Positions 8,072 through 15,139 of a stretch of 64,000 nt of DNA are shown in pieces. Positions within the stretch are counted from its first letter, which is position 1; the number at the start of each line of letters is the position of its first letter. The notes under the pieces were generated by a model. That model was given only the letters and a program-made list of their open reading frames with translations, did not search any database and had not been told where the DNA came from. The stretch is from Actinomadura rayongensis. Lineage in GTDB: Bacteria > Actinomycetota > Actinomycetes > Streptosporangiales > Streptosporangiaceae. The stretch spans positions 806,001 through 870,000 of the forward strand of contig NZ_WUTW01000001.1 in assembly GCF_009831215.1 (NCBI RefSeq). The letters are read 5' to 3'. The position numbers were made by a program, and so were the translations under genes.

Positions 8072-9181
8072 ATGTCCGACCTGGCCGACATGGAACCGCT
8101 CGCCGCGATGTACCCGCAGGACGTGGAGTTCGCGGTGATCTCCGAGATCCGCGACGCCGCCCTCCAGGCCCTCGCGCCCGACGTCGCCGACTTCCTGGAG
8201 GGCGGCGCGGGCGAGGAGGTCACGCTGCGCGCCAACCGGACGGCGTTCGGACGCTGGGGCGTGCGGCCCCGGCCGATGAGCGGGGTCAGCGCGCCGAGCA
8301 CCGCGACCACGCTCCTCGGCCTGCCGCTGGAGCTGCCCGTGCTCACCGCCCCGTTCGGCGGCGACGCGCTGTTCCACGAGCAGGGGCACCTCGCCGTCGC
8401 TCGCGCCGCCGCCGCCTCCGGGGCGGTCGCGATCGTCCCGGAGGCGGGCACGTTCTCCTACGAGCGGGTCGCCGAGACCGCGCCGGACGCCGCCCGCATC
8501 GCGCAGATCCACCCGTTCGACCACTTCGACGTGGTGGCCGAGCGCATCCGCGACGCCGGATACGCGGCGCTGTGCGTCACCGTTGACTGCCCGACGGCGG
8601 GGTTCCGGGTGCGCAACCGCGTCAACCGGTTCGCGCCCGACCTGACGTACTTCGCCGGGAACCTCGTCGGCGAGGGCACGCCGGACGTCGCCGAGATGTT
8701 CGGCCGGCTCGTCAGCCACGACAGCCCCGCCTGGGACTGGGACTGGCTCGCCGCCGCCACCGGCCGGTGCGGGCTGCCGTGGATCGCCAAGGGCGTCCTC
8801 ACCGCCGAGGCGGCCGGGCACGCGCTGGCGGCGGGCGCGTCCGCGCTGGTGGTCTCCAACCACGGCGGCCGACAGACCGACCCCGCGCCCGCCGCGCTGG
8901 ACGCGCTGCCCGAGGTCGTCGCGGAGGTCGGCGGACGCGTGCCGGTCCTGTTCGACAGCGGGGTCCGGTCCGGCGCGGACGTGTTCGTCGCGCTCGCGCT
9001 CGGCGCGGACGCCGTCGTCATCGGCCGGCTCGCCGCCTACGGGCTGGCCGCCGGCGGCGAGACCGGCGTCCGCCGCGTGTTCGAACTGCTCGCCGAGGAA
9101 CTGCGCACGCTGATGATCCTCGCCGGGGTGCCGGACGTCGCGTCGTTCACCCCGGACCTGGTGGCGCGGTGCGACCGGTGA
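8072..9181 (+). CDS. FMN-dependent alpha-hydroxy-acid oxidase family protein with altered substrate pocket
   Basis: A 369-residue single-domain TIM barrel of the glycolate oxidase/lactate monooxygenase family. FMN and catalytic elements are present: IAKGVLTAEAA (Lys), SNHGGRQTD (catalytic His and substrate Arg), and DSGVRSGADVFVALALGADA binding the FMN phosphate. Two tyrosines that contact substrate in classical members appear changed: the YYASGA-type segment reads FLEGGA, and the later QLY segment reads QIH. This suggests a substrate other than a simple 2-hydroxy acid. The ATG directly follows the permease stop. Next to RidA, oxidation of an amine to an imine is a reasonable inference. Confidence 0.85.
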   Translation: MSDLADMEPLAAMYPQDVEFAVISEIRDAALQALAPDVADFLEGGAGEEVTLRANRTAFGRWGVRPRPMSGVSAPSTATTLLGLPLELPVLTAPFGGDALFHEQGHLAVARAAAASGAVAIVPEAGTFSYERVAETAPDAARIAQIHPFDHFDVVAERIRDAGYAALCVTVDCPTAGFRVRNRVNRFAPDLTYFAGNLVGEGTPDVAEMFGRLVSHDSPAWDWDWLAAATGRCGLPWIAKGVLTAEAAGHALAAGASALVVSNHGGRQTDPAPAALDALPEVVAEVGGRVPVLFDSGVRSGADVFVALALGADAVVIGRLAAYGLAAGGETGVRRVFELLAEELRTLMILAGVPDVASFTPDLVARCDR

Positions 9182-9543
9182 CCGCGCCCCGCTTCGCCGC
9201 GTACACGACGGGCGGCGGCGTCGTCGCCACCGCCGGGATCGCCGCGCTCGACCCCGCGACCCTGCGTCCCCTGCACGACGACTTCGCCGGGCAGGCGCGC
9301 TGGACGCTCGCCCGCCTGGACGCGGTCCTCGCCGAGGCGGGGGCAGGGGACCTGCTCCGCGTCGAGTGCTTCCTCGCCGACCGGTCCCTGTTCGCCGCCT
9401 GGAACGACTGCTTCGCCGCGCATTTCGGGGCGCGCGCCCCGGCCCGCACGACGCTCGTCTGCGGACTCCCCGTCGCCGGGCTCCTCATCGAGCTGCAGGC
9501 GCTCGCCGCACTCCCGCACGACAACGGAAGGAACGCGACATGA
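9178..9543 (+). CDS. RidA/YjgF-family enamine/imine deaminase
   Basis: A 121-residue member of the small trimeric YjgF/RidA family, which hydrolyses reactive 2-aminoacrylate-type enamines and imines to ketones. The key arginine is in ARAPARTTLVCG and the C-terminal glutamate in LLIELQALA. It starts at GTG within the oxidase stop (GTGA) and ends in ATGA with the next gene, so it is coupled on both sides. The position directly after a flavin oxidase suggests it releases ammonia from the oxidase's imine product. It could instead act as a cyclase or ketone-forming partner, as relatives in biosynthetic clusters do. Confidence 0.85.
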   Translation: MTAPRFAAYTTGGGVVATAGIAALDPATLRPLHDDFAGQARWTLARLDAVLAEAGAGDLLRVECFLADRSLFAAWNDCFAAHFGARAPARTTLVCGLPVAGLLIELQALAALPHDNGRNAT

Positions 9544-10550
9544 CCACCGAGACCACGACCCAGTCCACCACCGGAGCCCGGCTGCGCCTGCCCGACCTGC
9601 TGGAGGGCCCGACCGCCGCGCAGCTCGTCGTCGCCGCCGACGACCTCGGCTGGTGGGCGCGGCTGCTGAACGGCGCGGGCTCCGTCGTCCCCGCGACCCG
9701 GCTCCAGCGGTCCCTGGCCCGCGCGCTGGAGCGCGTCGGCTGGCTCGCCGCCGCCCCGGACGGCAGCTTCCGGCTGACCCCCGACGGCGTCGAGATCGCC
9801 TTCAACCGGGGCTTCGTGCGCGTCGCGGTCCGCGGCTGGGAGCCGACGTTCCGCGTCCTCGGCGAGCGGGCCGCCACCGACGACGTCATCCCCGCCCGCA
9901 CCGATCCGGCGGCCGTCGCGCGCGGCTGCACCGACATCGCGCGGCGCAGCCCCGCCACGATCGCCGCCATCGCCGCGCGCATCGCCGCCGACCCCGTGCC
10001 CGGCACCACGCTGGACCTCGGCTGTGCCGACGGCGGACGGCTCCAGGCCATCGGCGCGCTCGCCCCGGACGAGCGGCTGGCCGGGGTGGACATCGAGGCG
10101 GGCGTCATCGCCGACGCCCGCGCCCGCCTGGCGGCCGGGGACCTCGCCGGGCGGTTCCGGCTGCTCGCCGGGTCCGTCCAGCCCGGCGACGGCCCGCCGC
10201 CCTGGCTGGACGACGACCTGCGGGAGAACGTCACCACCGCGATGACGTTCTTCCTGCTCCACCAGCTCGCCAGCGACGGCGGCGGCATCGCGGCCGTCCT
10301 CGGCGCGTGGACGGACTGGTTCCCGAACCTGCGCCGCCTCGTCGTCGGCGACGTCATGCTGTCGTCCGGCGAGGGCTGGCACGAGCAGCCCTGGTTCGCG
10401 CCGACCTTCGAGATCTACCACGAGCTGACCGGCGTGCGGATCTGGCGGGACGAGGAGTACCGCGACGCCTACACGAGCCTCGGCTGGCGGGTCGCCGAAC
10501 GCCACGACGGCGACCACCCGATCGTCGTGACGTCCGTCCTGGAGCGGTGA
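9540..10550 (+). CDS. Second SAM-dependent methyltransferase
   Basis: Predicted 336 residues, starting at the ATG overlapping the ridA stop (ATGA) with GGAAGGAA upstream. The class I SAM site is seen as TTLDLGCADGGRLQAIG (about residue 160) and GVDIEAGVIADARARL. An N-terminal segment with a winged-helix look (SFRLTPDGVEIAFNRG) precedes it. The sequence is distinct from the first methyltransferase in the operon, so two different methylations are likely. The acceptor atom is unknown. Confidence 0.8.
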   Translation: MTTETTTQSTTGARLRLPDLLEGPTAAQLVVAADDLGWWARLLNGAGSVVPATRLQRSLARALERVGWLAAAPDGSFRLTPDGVEIAFNRGFVRVAVRGWEPTFRVLGERAATDDVIPARTDPAAVARGCTDIARRSPATIAAIAARIAADPVPGTTLDLGCADGGRLQAIGALAPDERLAGVDIEAGVIADARARLAAGDLAGRFRLLAGSVQPGDGPPPWLDDDLRENVTTAMTFFLLHQLASDGGGIAAVLGAWTDWFPNLRRLVVGDVMLSSGEGWHEQPWFAPTFEIYHELTGVRIWRDEEYRDAYTSLGWRVAERHDGDHPIVVTSVLER

Positions 10551-10597
10551 CCGCGCCGCCCGACCTGCTCGATCCCCCTGAAATCCCCGATCCCTGA
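10547..10597 (+). CDS. Tiny coupled ORF encoding a 16-residue Pro/Asp-rich peptide
   Basis: A GTG start overlaps the methyltransferase stop (GTGA), the same junction type used at three other places in this operon. It encodes MTAPPDLLDPPEIPDP and stops one base before the operon's terminator hairpin. The peptide has no Cys, Ser, Tyr, Trp or Lys. It might be a small peptide substrate of the operon enzymes, a coupling or termination device, or chance. Its third positions are less GC-rich than neighbouring genes, which weakens the case. Confidence 0.35.
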   Translation: MTAPPDLLDPPEIPDP

Positions 10598-10598
10598 C

Positions 10599-10643
10599 GG
10601 CCCGGCGCGGCGCGGCGACGGCCCCGCCGCGCCGCGCCGGGCC
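10599..10643 (+). terminator. Strong hairpin terminator of the operon
   Basis: GGCCCGGCGCGGCGCGGCG (10599-10617) and its exact reverse complement (10625-10643) form a perfect 19-bp stem with a 7-base loop, followed by GGTTCTGT. There is no long U tract, as is common in actinomycetes. Confidence 0.8.
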
Positions 10644-10676
10644 GGTTCTGTCGGGGGCGTGCGGTAGAACGGGGCG

Positions 10677-11252
10677 GTGAGTATCGCGGTCGTGGGTCTG
10701 GACGGGTTGGCGCGGTGTCCGTGGGGATTGTCCGCGCCGGATTATGTGGCATACCACGATGAGGAGTGGGGTCGGCCGGTTCGCGACGACCGGGGATTGT
10801 ACGAGCGGATGTGCCTGGAGGCTTTCCAGTCCGGGCTTTCCTGGTTGACGATTCTCCGCAAGCGCGCGGGTTTCCGGGCCGCTTTCGCGGGGTTCGATCC
10901 CGAGCGGGTGGCCGCGTTCGGGCCCGCCGACGAGGCCCGGCTGATGGCGGACGCGGGGATCGTCCGGAACCGCGCCAAGATCCAGGCGACGATCGCCAAC
11001 GCCCGCGCCGCGCTGGACCTGCCCGGCGGGCTCGGCGCGTTCCTGTGGCGCTTCGCCGACCCGGACGCGCCCGCGCCGAAGACCACGGCGGACGTCCCGG
11101 CGATCACTCCGGCGTCCACGGCCATGGCCAAGGAGCTGAAGAAGAACGGGTTCCGGTTCGTCGGCCCGACGACCGCCTACGCGCTGATGCAGGCGTGCGG
11201 GCTGGTCGACGACCACCTGACCGGTTGCCACCGGCGCGGCGCGTACCGCTGA
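10677..11252 (+). CDS. tag: DNA-3-methyladenine glycosylase I
   Basis: A 191-residue base-excision repair enzyme that removes 3-methyladenine from alkylated DNA. The Tag zinc ligands are recognisable: Cys in RCPWG and His in YHDEEWG near the N-terminus, and His and Cys in DHLTGCHRRG at the end. Family segments YHDEEWGRPVRDD, FQSGLSWLTILRKR and NRAKIQATI are present. GTG start. The length is normal for the family. The gene lies just beyond the accessory operon's terminator and is probably transcribed on its own. Confidence 0.95.
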   Translation: MSIAVVGLDGLARCPWGLSAPDYVAYHDEEWGRPVRDDRGLYERMCLEAFQSGLSWLTILRKRAGFRAAFAGFDPERVAAFGPADEARLMADAGIVRNRAKIQATIANARAALDLPGGLGAFLWRFADPDAPAPKTTADVPAITPASTAMAKELKKNGFRFVGPTTAYALMQACGLVDDHLTGCHRRGAYR

Positions 11253-11935
11253 GCGACGGTTCCCGGCGGCGCCGGCCGGGCAGGGGGAGACCGCCACGGG
11301 AACCTCGGGAGGCTCATGCGACACGCGCCGCTTCGTCCGGCCGTCCCGCCGCGCGCCCCGGCGTCCGGACGGACGAGCCCGTCCGGCCGTCCGTTCCCGC
11401 CGGACCGGCCCCGCCCCGGCGCCCGGCCGCCGACCCGCCCGCGCCCGTCGGCGGCCGTCCGCGCCGGACGTTCGCGCGGGGGTTCGGGTGTGCACGGAGA
11501 CAGGGGAGAGGCCGGCGGGACGGCGGAGATCAGGGCTCGGGCGGCGCCCGCGGTGCGTCCCACCTGCGGTCGGCCCGCCAGGGCGGCGGGTTTCGGTCAC
11601 CGCGGCCCGGCGCATCCGGACGGGGCGGAACCCGGCCCGGCCGGGCGGCGATACGGCCGCGCGGCCCTTTCGCGCGGGCGCGCGGCGATTCCGCGCCGCC
11701 TTTTCCCGAAACCGTGCGGGTTCCGGCATGCCGGTGAAGATGATCGCCGCACTGAACGAACAGCGGCGAAGGCCCCCGCATGTGGGCAGTCTTCCTATCT
11801 GGCGGCTGATCGTTACCACTTCGCGCCCGGAAGACGAGATAATGGGCTTACTGAAGACGCGGATGCGAGACAGGCGGCCACGCGGCCTACGGTGCCCCGA
11901 GGACCCGCGGCCCTAGGCAGGAAGGGGATGCACGC
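11253..11935. other. 683-base intergenic region with little recognisable content
   Basis: This GC-rich stretch between tag and the DUF3117 gene has no ORF with family resemblance. One plus-strand frame from 11316 (ATG after GGGAGG) is Arg/Pro-rich with no family signal and runs through the DUF3117 start, so I reject it. The last 120 bases are less GC-rich and include GATAAT (11838-11843), a possible -10 for the DUF3117 gene, but no good -35 is spaced to it. No tRNA or riboswitch was seen. Confidence 0.4.
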
Positions 11936-12103
11936 ATGGCGGCGATGAAGCCGCGGACGGGAGACGGTCCGCTCGAAGTGACCAAGGAGGGCCGCGGGAT
12001 CGTCATGCGCGTCCCCCTGGAGGGCGGCGGGCGCCTCGTCGTCGAGCTCTCCGCCGACGAGGCCAAGGACCTGGGCGAGGCGCTCGCGCAGGTCGTGGGC
12101 TGA
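11936..12103 (+). CDS. DUF3117 small protein
   Basis: A 55-residue protein beginning MAAMKPRTGDGPLEVTKEG, nearly invariant across actinobacteria, and ending in LSADEAKDLGEALAQVVG. It is predicted as a small beta-sheet followed by one helix. It is preceded by the strong ribosome site AGGAAGGGG. Its function is unknown. It is commonly a single gene near tag, as here, and it is followed by its own hairpin. Confidence 0.93.
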   Translation: MAAMKPRTGDGPLEVTKEGRGIVMRVPLEGGGRLVVELSADEAKDLGEALAQVVG

Positions 12104-12127
12104 CGGCCCGGCACAGCGCGCGGTGAC

Positions 12128-12156
12128 GGCCCCGGCGGCGTGTTCCGGCCGGGGCC
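12128..12156 (+). terminator. Hairpin after the DUF3117 gene
   Basis: GGCCCCGGC (12128-12136) pairs exactly with GCCGGGGCC (12148-12156) around an 11-base loop, 24 bases after the stop codon. Confidence 0.55.
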
Positions 12157-12199
12157 CTCGTCATGTCCGGCTCCACCTTCCAGCACAGGGAGTTCACCG

Positions 12200-13645
12200 A
12201 TGCCCATCGAGACGCGGGTCGAGGCCCGGGGCGGGCTGCTGTCGCAGGCCGACGCGGACCTGTTCGCCGTGCCCGTCCCGGCCGGGGCCGCCGCGCCGGA
12301 CGCCGAGATCGCCGCGTCCCTGCCGTTCACGCTGGACGAGCTGCTGACGCTGCACCAGGCCAAGGGCGAGCCGGGCGAGATCGTCGCGACGCCCGTCCGG
12401 ATCGGCGACCGCGTCCGTGAACTGCTGCTCTACGGCGTCGGCGCGGCGACCCCCGCGGACCTGCGCCGGGCGGGCGCGGCGCTGGCCCGCCGCGCGCGGG
12501 GCCGGGCGTCGCTGGCGGCCGGGGTCCCGGCGGGCGATCTGGCGGCGTTCGTCGAGGGCGCGCTGCTGGCCTCGTACGGGTTCTCGATCGGCAAGCCGCC
12601 GTCCCGGCCCGCCGCCGGGACGATCTTCGTGCTGACCGAGGCGGGTCCGGAGGCGGCGGCGGACGCGATCGCGCTCGGCACCGTCCGCGCCCGCGCGACG
12701 GCCCTCGCCCGCGACCTCGCGAACACGCCGTCGGGCGAGAAGGGGCCGTCGTGGCTGGCGGCCCGCGCGACCGAGATCGGCGCCGAGTCCGGCCTGACGG
12801 TCCGGGTCCGGGACGAGAAGGAGCTGGCCGAAGGCGGTTTCGGTGGCCTGCTCGCGGTCGGCGGGGGCTCGGCGCGCCCGCCGCGCCTGGTCGAGCTGAC
12901 CTACGACCCGGGCGACGCCGACCGGCACGTCGTGCTCGTCGGCAAGGGCATCACGTTCGACACCGGCGGGCTGTCGCTCAAGCCCGGCCCGGCGATGACC
13001 ACGATGAAGACGGACATGGCGGGCAGCGCGGTCGTGCTGGGCGTGCTGAGCGCGCTGCGCGACCTCGGCGTCCGGACGCGCGTGACGGGCCTGCTCGCGA
13101 TCGCCGAGAACATGCCGTCCGGGTCGGCGATGCGCCCGAGCGACGTGATCACGCACTTCGGCGGGACGACGTCGGAGGTGCTGAACACCGACGCCGAGGG
13201 ACGGCTCGTCCTCGCCGACGCGCTCGCCTACGCCGACGCCGAGCTGGACCCGGACGCCCTGATCGACGTCGCGACGCTCACCGGCGCGGCGAAGGTCGCG
13301 CTCGGCCTGAAGTACGGGGCTCTGTTCGCCAGCGACGACGCGCTGGCGGACGCCCTGGTCGCGGCCGGGGACGCGGCGGGCGAGCCGCTGTGGCGGCTGC
13401 CGCTGGACGAGGAGTACCGGCCCGCGATCGAGTCCGACGTCGCCGACGTCGCCAACATCGGCCGTCCCGGCTACGGCGCGGGCGCGACCACGGCCGCGCT
13501 GTTCCTGCGCGAGTTCACCGGCGGCCGGACCTGGGCGCACCTGGACGTCGCGGGGCCCGGACGGTCCGGCTCCGACGACGGGGAGATCAGCAAGGGCGCG
13601 ACCGGTTACGCGGTGCGGCTGCTGCTGTCCTACCTGGCCGCCTGA
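12200..13645 (+). CDS. pepA: Leucyl aminopeptidase (peptidase M17)
   Basis: Predicted 481 residues, cytosolic hexameric two-metal aminopeptidase releasing N-terminal residues from peptides. The C-terminal catalytic half has GKGITFDTGGLSLKPG (metal and catalytic Lys), KTDMAGSAVVLG (catalytic Asp region) and the M17 signature NTDAEGRL. The N-terminal macro-like domain is shorter and more variable, as in the family. I chose ATG 12200 (MPIETRVEA), preceded by ACAGGGAG. It stands alone, bounded by hairpins on both sides. Confidence 0.93.
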   Translation: MPIETRVEARGGLLSQADADLFAVPVPAGAAAPDAEIAASLPFTLDELLTLHQAKGEPGEIVATPVRIGDRVRELLLYGVGAATPADLRRAGAALARRARGRASLAAGVPAGDLAAFVEGALLASYGFSIGKPPSRPAAGTIFVLTEAGPEAAADAIALGTVRARATALARDLANTPSGEKGPSWLAARATEIGAESGLTVRVRDEKELAEGGFGGLLAVGGGSARPPRLVELTYDPGDADRHVVLVGKGITFDTGGLSLKPGPAMTTMKTDMAGSAVVLGVLSALRDLGVRTRVTGLLAIAENMPSGSAMRPSDVITHFGGTTSEVLNTDAEGRLVLADALAYADAELDPDALIDVATLTGAAKVALGLKYGALFASDDALADALVAAGDAAGEPLWRLPLDEEYRPAIESDVADVANIGRPGYGAGATTAALFLREFTGGRTWAHLDVAGPGRSGSDDGEISKGATGYAVRLLLSYLAA

Positions 13646-13650
13646 CCGGA

Positions 13651-13679
13651 AAACCTGGTGCGTTCCGGGCACCGGGTTT
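13651..13679 (+). terminator. Hairpin after pepA
   Basis: AAACCTGGTGC (13651-13661) pairs with GCACCGGGTTT (13669-13679), with one G-U pair, around a 7-base loop. Confidence 0.6.
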
Positions 13680-13695
13680 CTTAGGGTGAGCCGCC

Positions 13696-14664
13696 ATGAC
13701 CAGGCTAGAAACGGTGGACCCGTCCGACGACCGGCAGTACGCGGAGTTCTACGCGGCCTACGCCGCCGCCTACGCGGGGACGCTCGTCCCGCTGTGGACG
13801 GCACGGGAGAAACGCGTCCATCTCCAACCCGATCCCTACGAACCGTATACGGCGCTGTTCGCCCGCGACGACGACGGACGGCCCGTCGGCGGCGGCAGCG
13901 TCACCCTGCCCCAGCGCGACAACCGGGAGTTCGCCTACGCGGAGGTGTGGACGGTCCCGGGCCGCCGCCGCGAGGGCCACGCGACGGCCGTGCTGGACGC
14001 GCTGGAGGACATCGCCCGCCGTGCCGGCCGCTCGACCGTGTTCATGGAGGCCACCTCGCCGCTGGACGACGACCACCCGGCGCCGGTCGCGTTCCTGGAG
14101 AAGCGCGGCTACATCTTCGACATGCGCGACGCCGTCCGGGAGCTGCCGCTGCCCGCCGAGCTGCCCGCGCCGTCGGGCGACCCGGCGTACCGGCTGGAGA
14201 GCTGGCACGGCCGCGTCCCGGACGACCGGCTGGAGCAGTACGCGGCGCTGCGGCGGCTGATCGTCTCGGAGGCCCCGCAGGGCGACGCCGGGCTGGAGGA
14301 CCAGTTCTGGGACGCCGAGCGGGTGCGGTCCGAGCAGGACCGGCGGGAGCGGCAGGGCCGCGACTTCTGGATCACCGTCGCGGTCGCGCCGGACGGGACG
14401 CTCGCCGGGCACACCGACCTCGTGCTGCCCGAGGGCTCGGCCGACGCGTTCCAGTGGGACACGCTCGTGCTGCGCGAGCACCGGGGCCACGGCCTCGGGC
14501 TGGCGATGAAGCTCGCGAACATGCACGCCGCCGCCGACGACCTCGCGGGACGCCGCGCGATCATCACCTACAACGCCGCCGCGAACCGGCACATGATCGC
14601 GGTCAACGAGGCGATGGGCTACCGGCAGGTGGCGTGGGTCGGCGAGTACGTCAAGAAGATCTAG
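13696..14664 (+). CDS. Tandem-domain GNAT acetyltransferase
   Basis: A 322-residue protein with two GNAT folds, as in mycothiol-synthase-like proteins. The N-terminal domain has VWTVPGRRREGHATAVLDAL as its acetyl-CoA pyrophosphate loop. The C-terminal domain has LVLREHRGHGLGLAMKLANM, the stronger R/Q-x-x-G-x-G/A loop. GGGTGAG precedes the ATG. The acetyl acceptor is unknown. It overlaps the 3' end of the presumptive immunity gene on the opposite strand by 14 bases. Confidence 0.85.
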   Translation: MTRLETVDPSDDRQYAEFYAAYAAAYAGTLVPLWTAREKRVHLQPDPYEPYTALFARDDDGRPVGGGSVTLPQRDNREFAYAEVWTVPGRRREGHATAVLDALEDIARRAGRSTVFMEATSPLDDDHPAPVAFLEKRGYIFDMRDAVRELPLPAELPAPSGDPAYRLESWHGRVPDDRLEQYAALRRLIVSEAPQGDAGLEDQFWDAERVRSEQDRRERQGRDFWITVAVAPDGTLAGHTDLVLPEGSADAFQWDTLVLREHRGHGLGLAMKLANMHAAADDLAGRRAIITYNAAANRHMIAVNEAMGYRQVAWVGEYVKKI

Positions 14665-15139
14665 CGAGCCGGGCGGTCAGCTCGTCCAGCAGCGCCGCGC
14701 CGAACGGGCCGTCCGGCGCGACCAGCGTGACGAGCGTCAGCCCGGCGCCGACCAGGACGGCGTCGTGCGGGACGAAGCGGAAGCCGCGCGCGTAGGGGTC
14801 GTCCAGGGCGGTGACGCGCAGGGACGGCGCGGGGCACGGCTGGTACATGACCATCAGCGGGCCCTCGCCGTCCGGGCCGGGGGCGTAGCCGTCCTCGTCC
14901 CAGGCGGCGATCATGGCCTCGTCCCGGGCGAACAGGACGTTCCCGGCGCTCTCCGGCAGCGGGTCGGCGTCGCGCAGGGGGCGGAACGGCCCGACGCCCA
15001 GCTCGGTGCCGTCGGCCGCGACCTCCTCCACGGCGACCCGCAGGTCCGGCCAGCGGGCGGCGAGCCCGGCCGCGAACGCGCGGACGCGCTCGGCGACCGG
15101 CCCGGGGACGAACAGCACGGTGTCGTGTCCGGTGATCAT
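14651..15139 (-). CDS. Presumptive immunity protein for the Rhs toxin
   Basis: A 162-residue protein with no signal peptide and no family I recognise. Its ATG overlaps the stop of the upstream rhs gene (ATGA), so the two are translationally coupled, the classic position of the cognate immunity gene in polymorphic toxin systems. The composition is acidic (many Asp/Glu around 60-105), as expected for a protein that would cap a basic toxin tip. The immunity role is inferred from position only. An alternative start 12 bases upstream (MDAR) would lie inside rhs. Confidence 0.6.
   Translation of the reverse strand: MITGHDTVLFVPGPVAERVRAFAAGLAARWPDLRVAVEEVAADGTELGVGPFRPLRDADPLPESAGNVLFARDEAMIAAWDEDGYAPGPDGEGPLMVMYQPCPAPSLRVTALDDPYARGFRFVPHDAVLVGAGLTLVTLVAPDGPFGAALLDELTARLARSS

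Noticed and set aside
11316..11948. 210-codon Arg/Pro-rich plus-strand frame after GGGAGG
   Set aside because: Composition is typical of noncoding GC-rich sequence, and it runs through the DUF3117 start in another frame.
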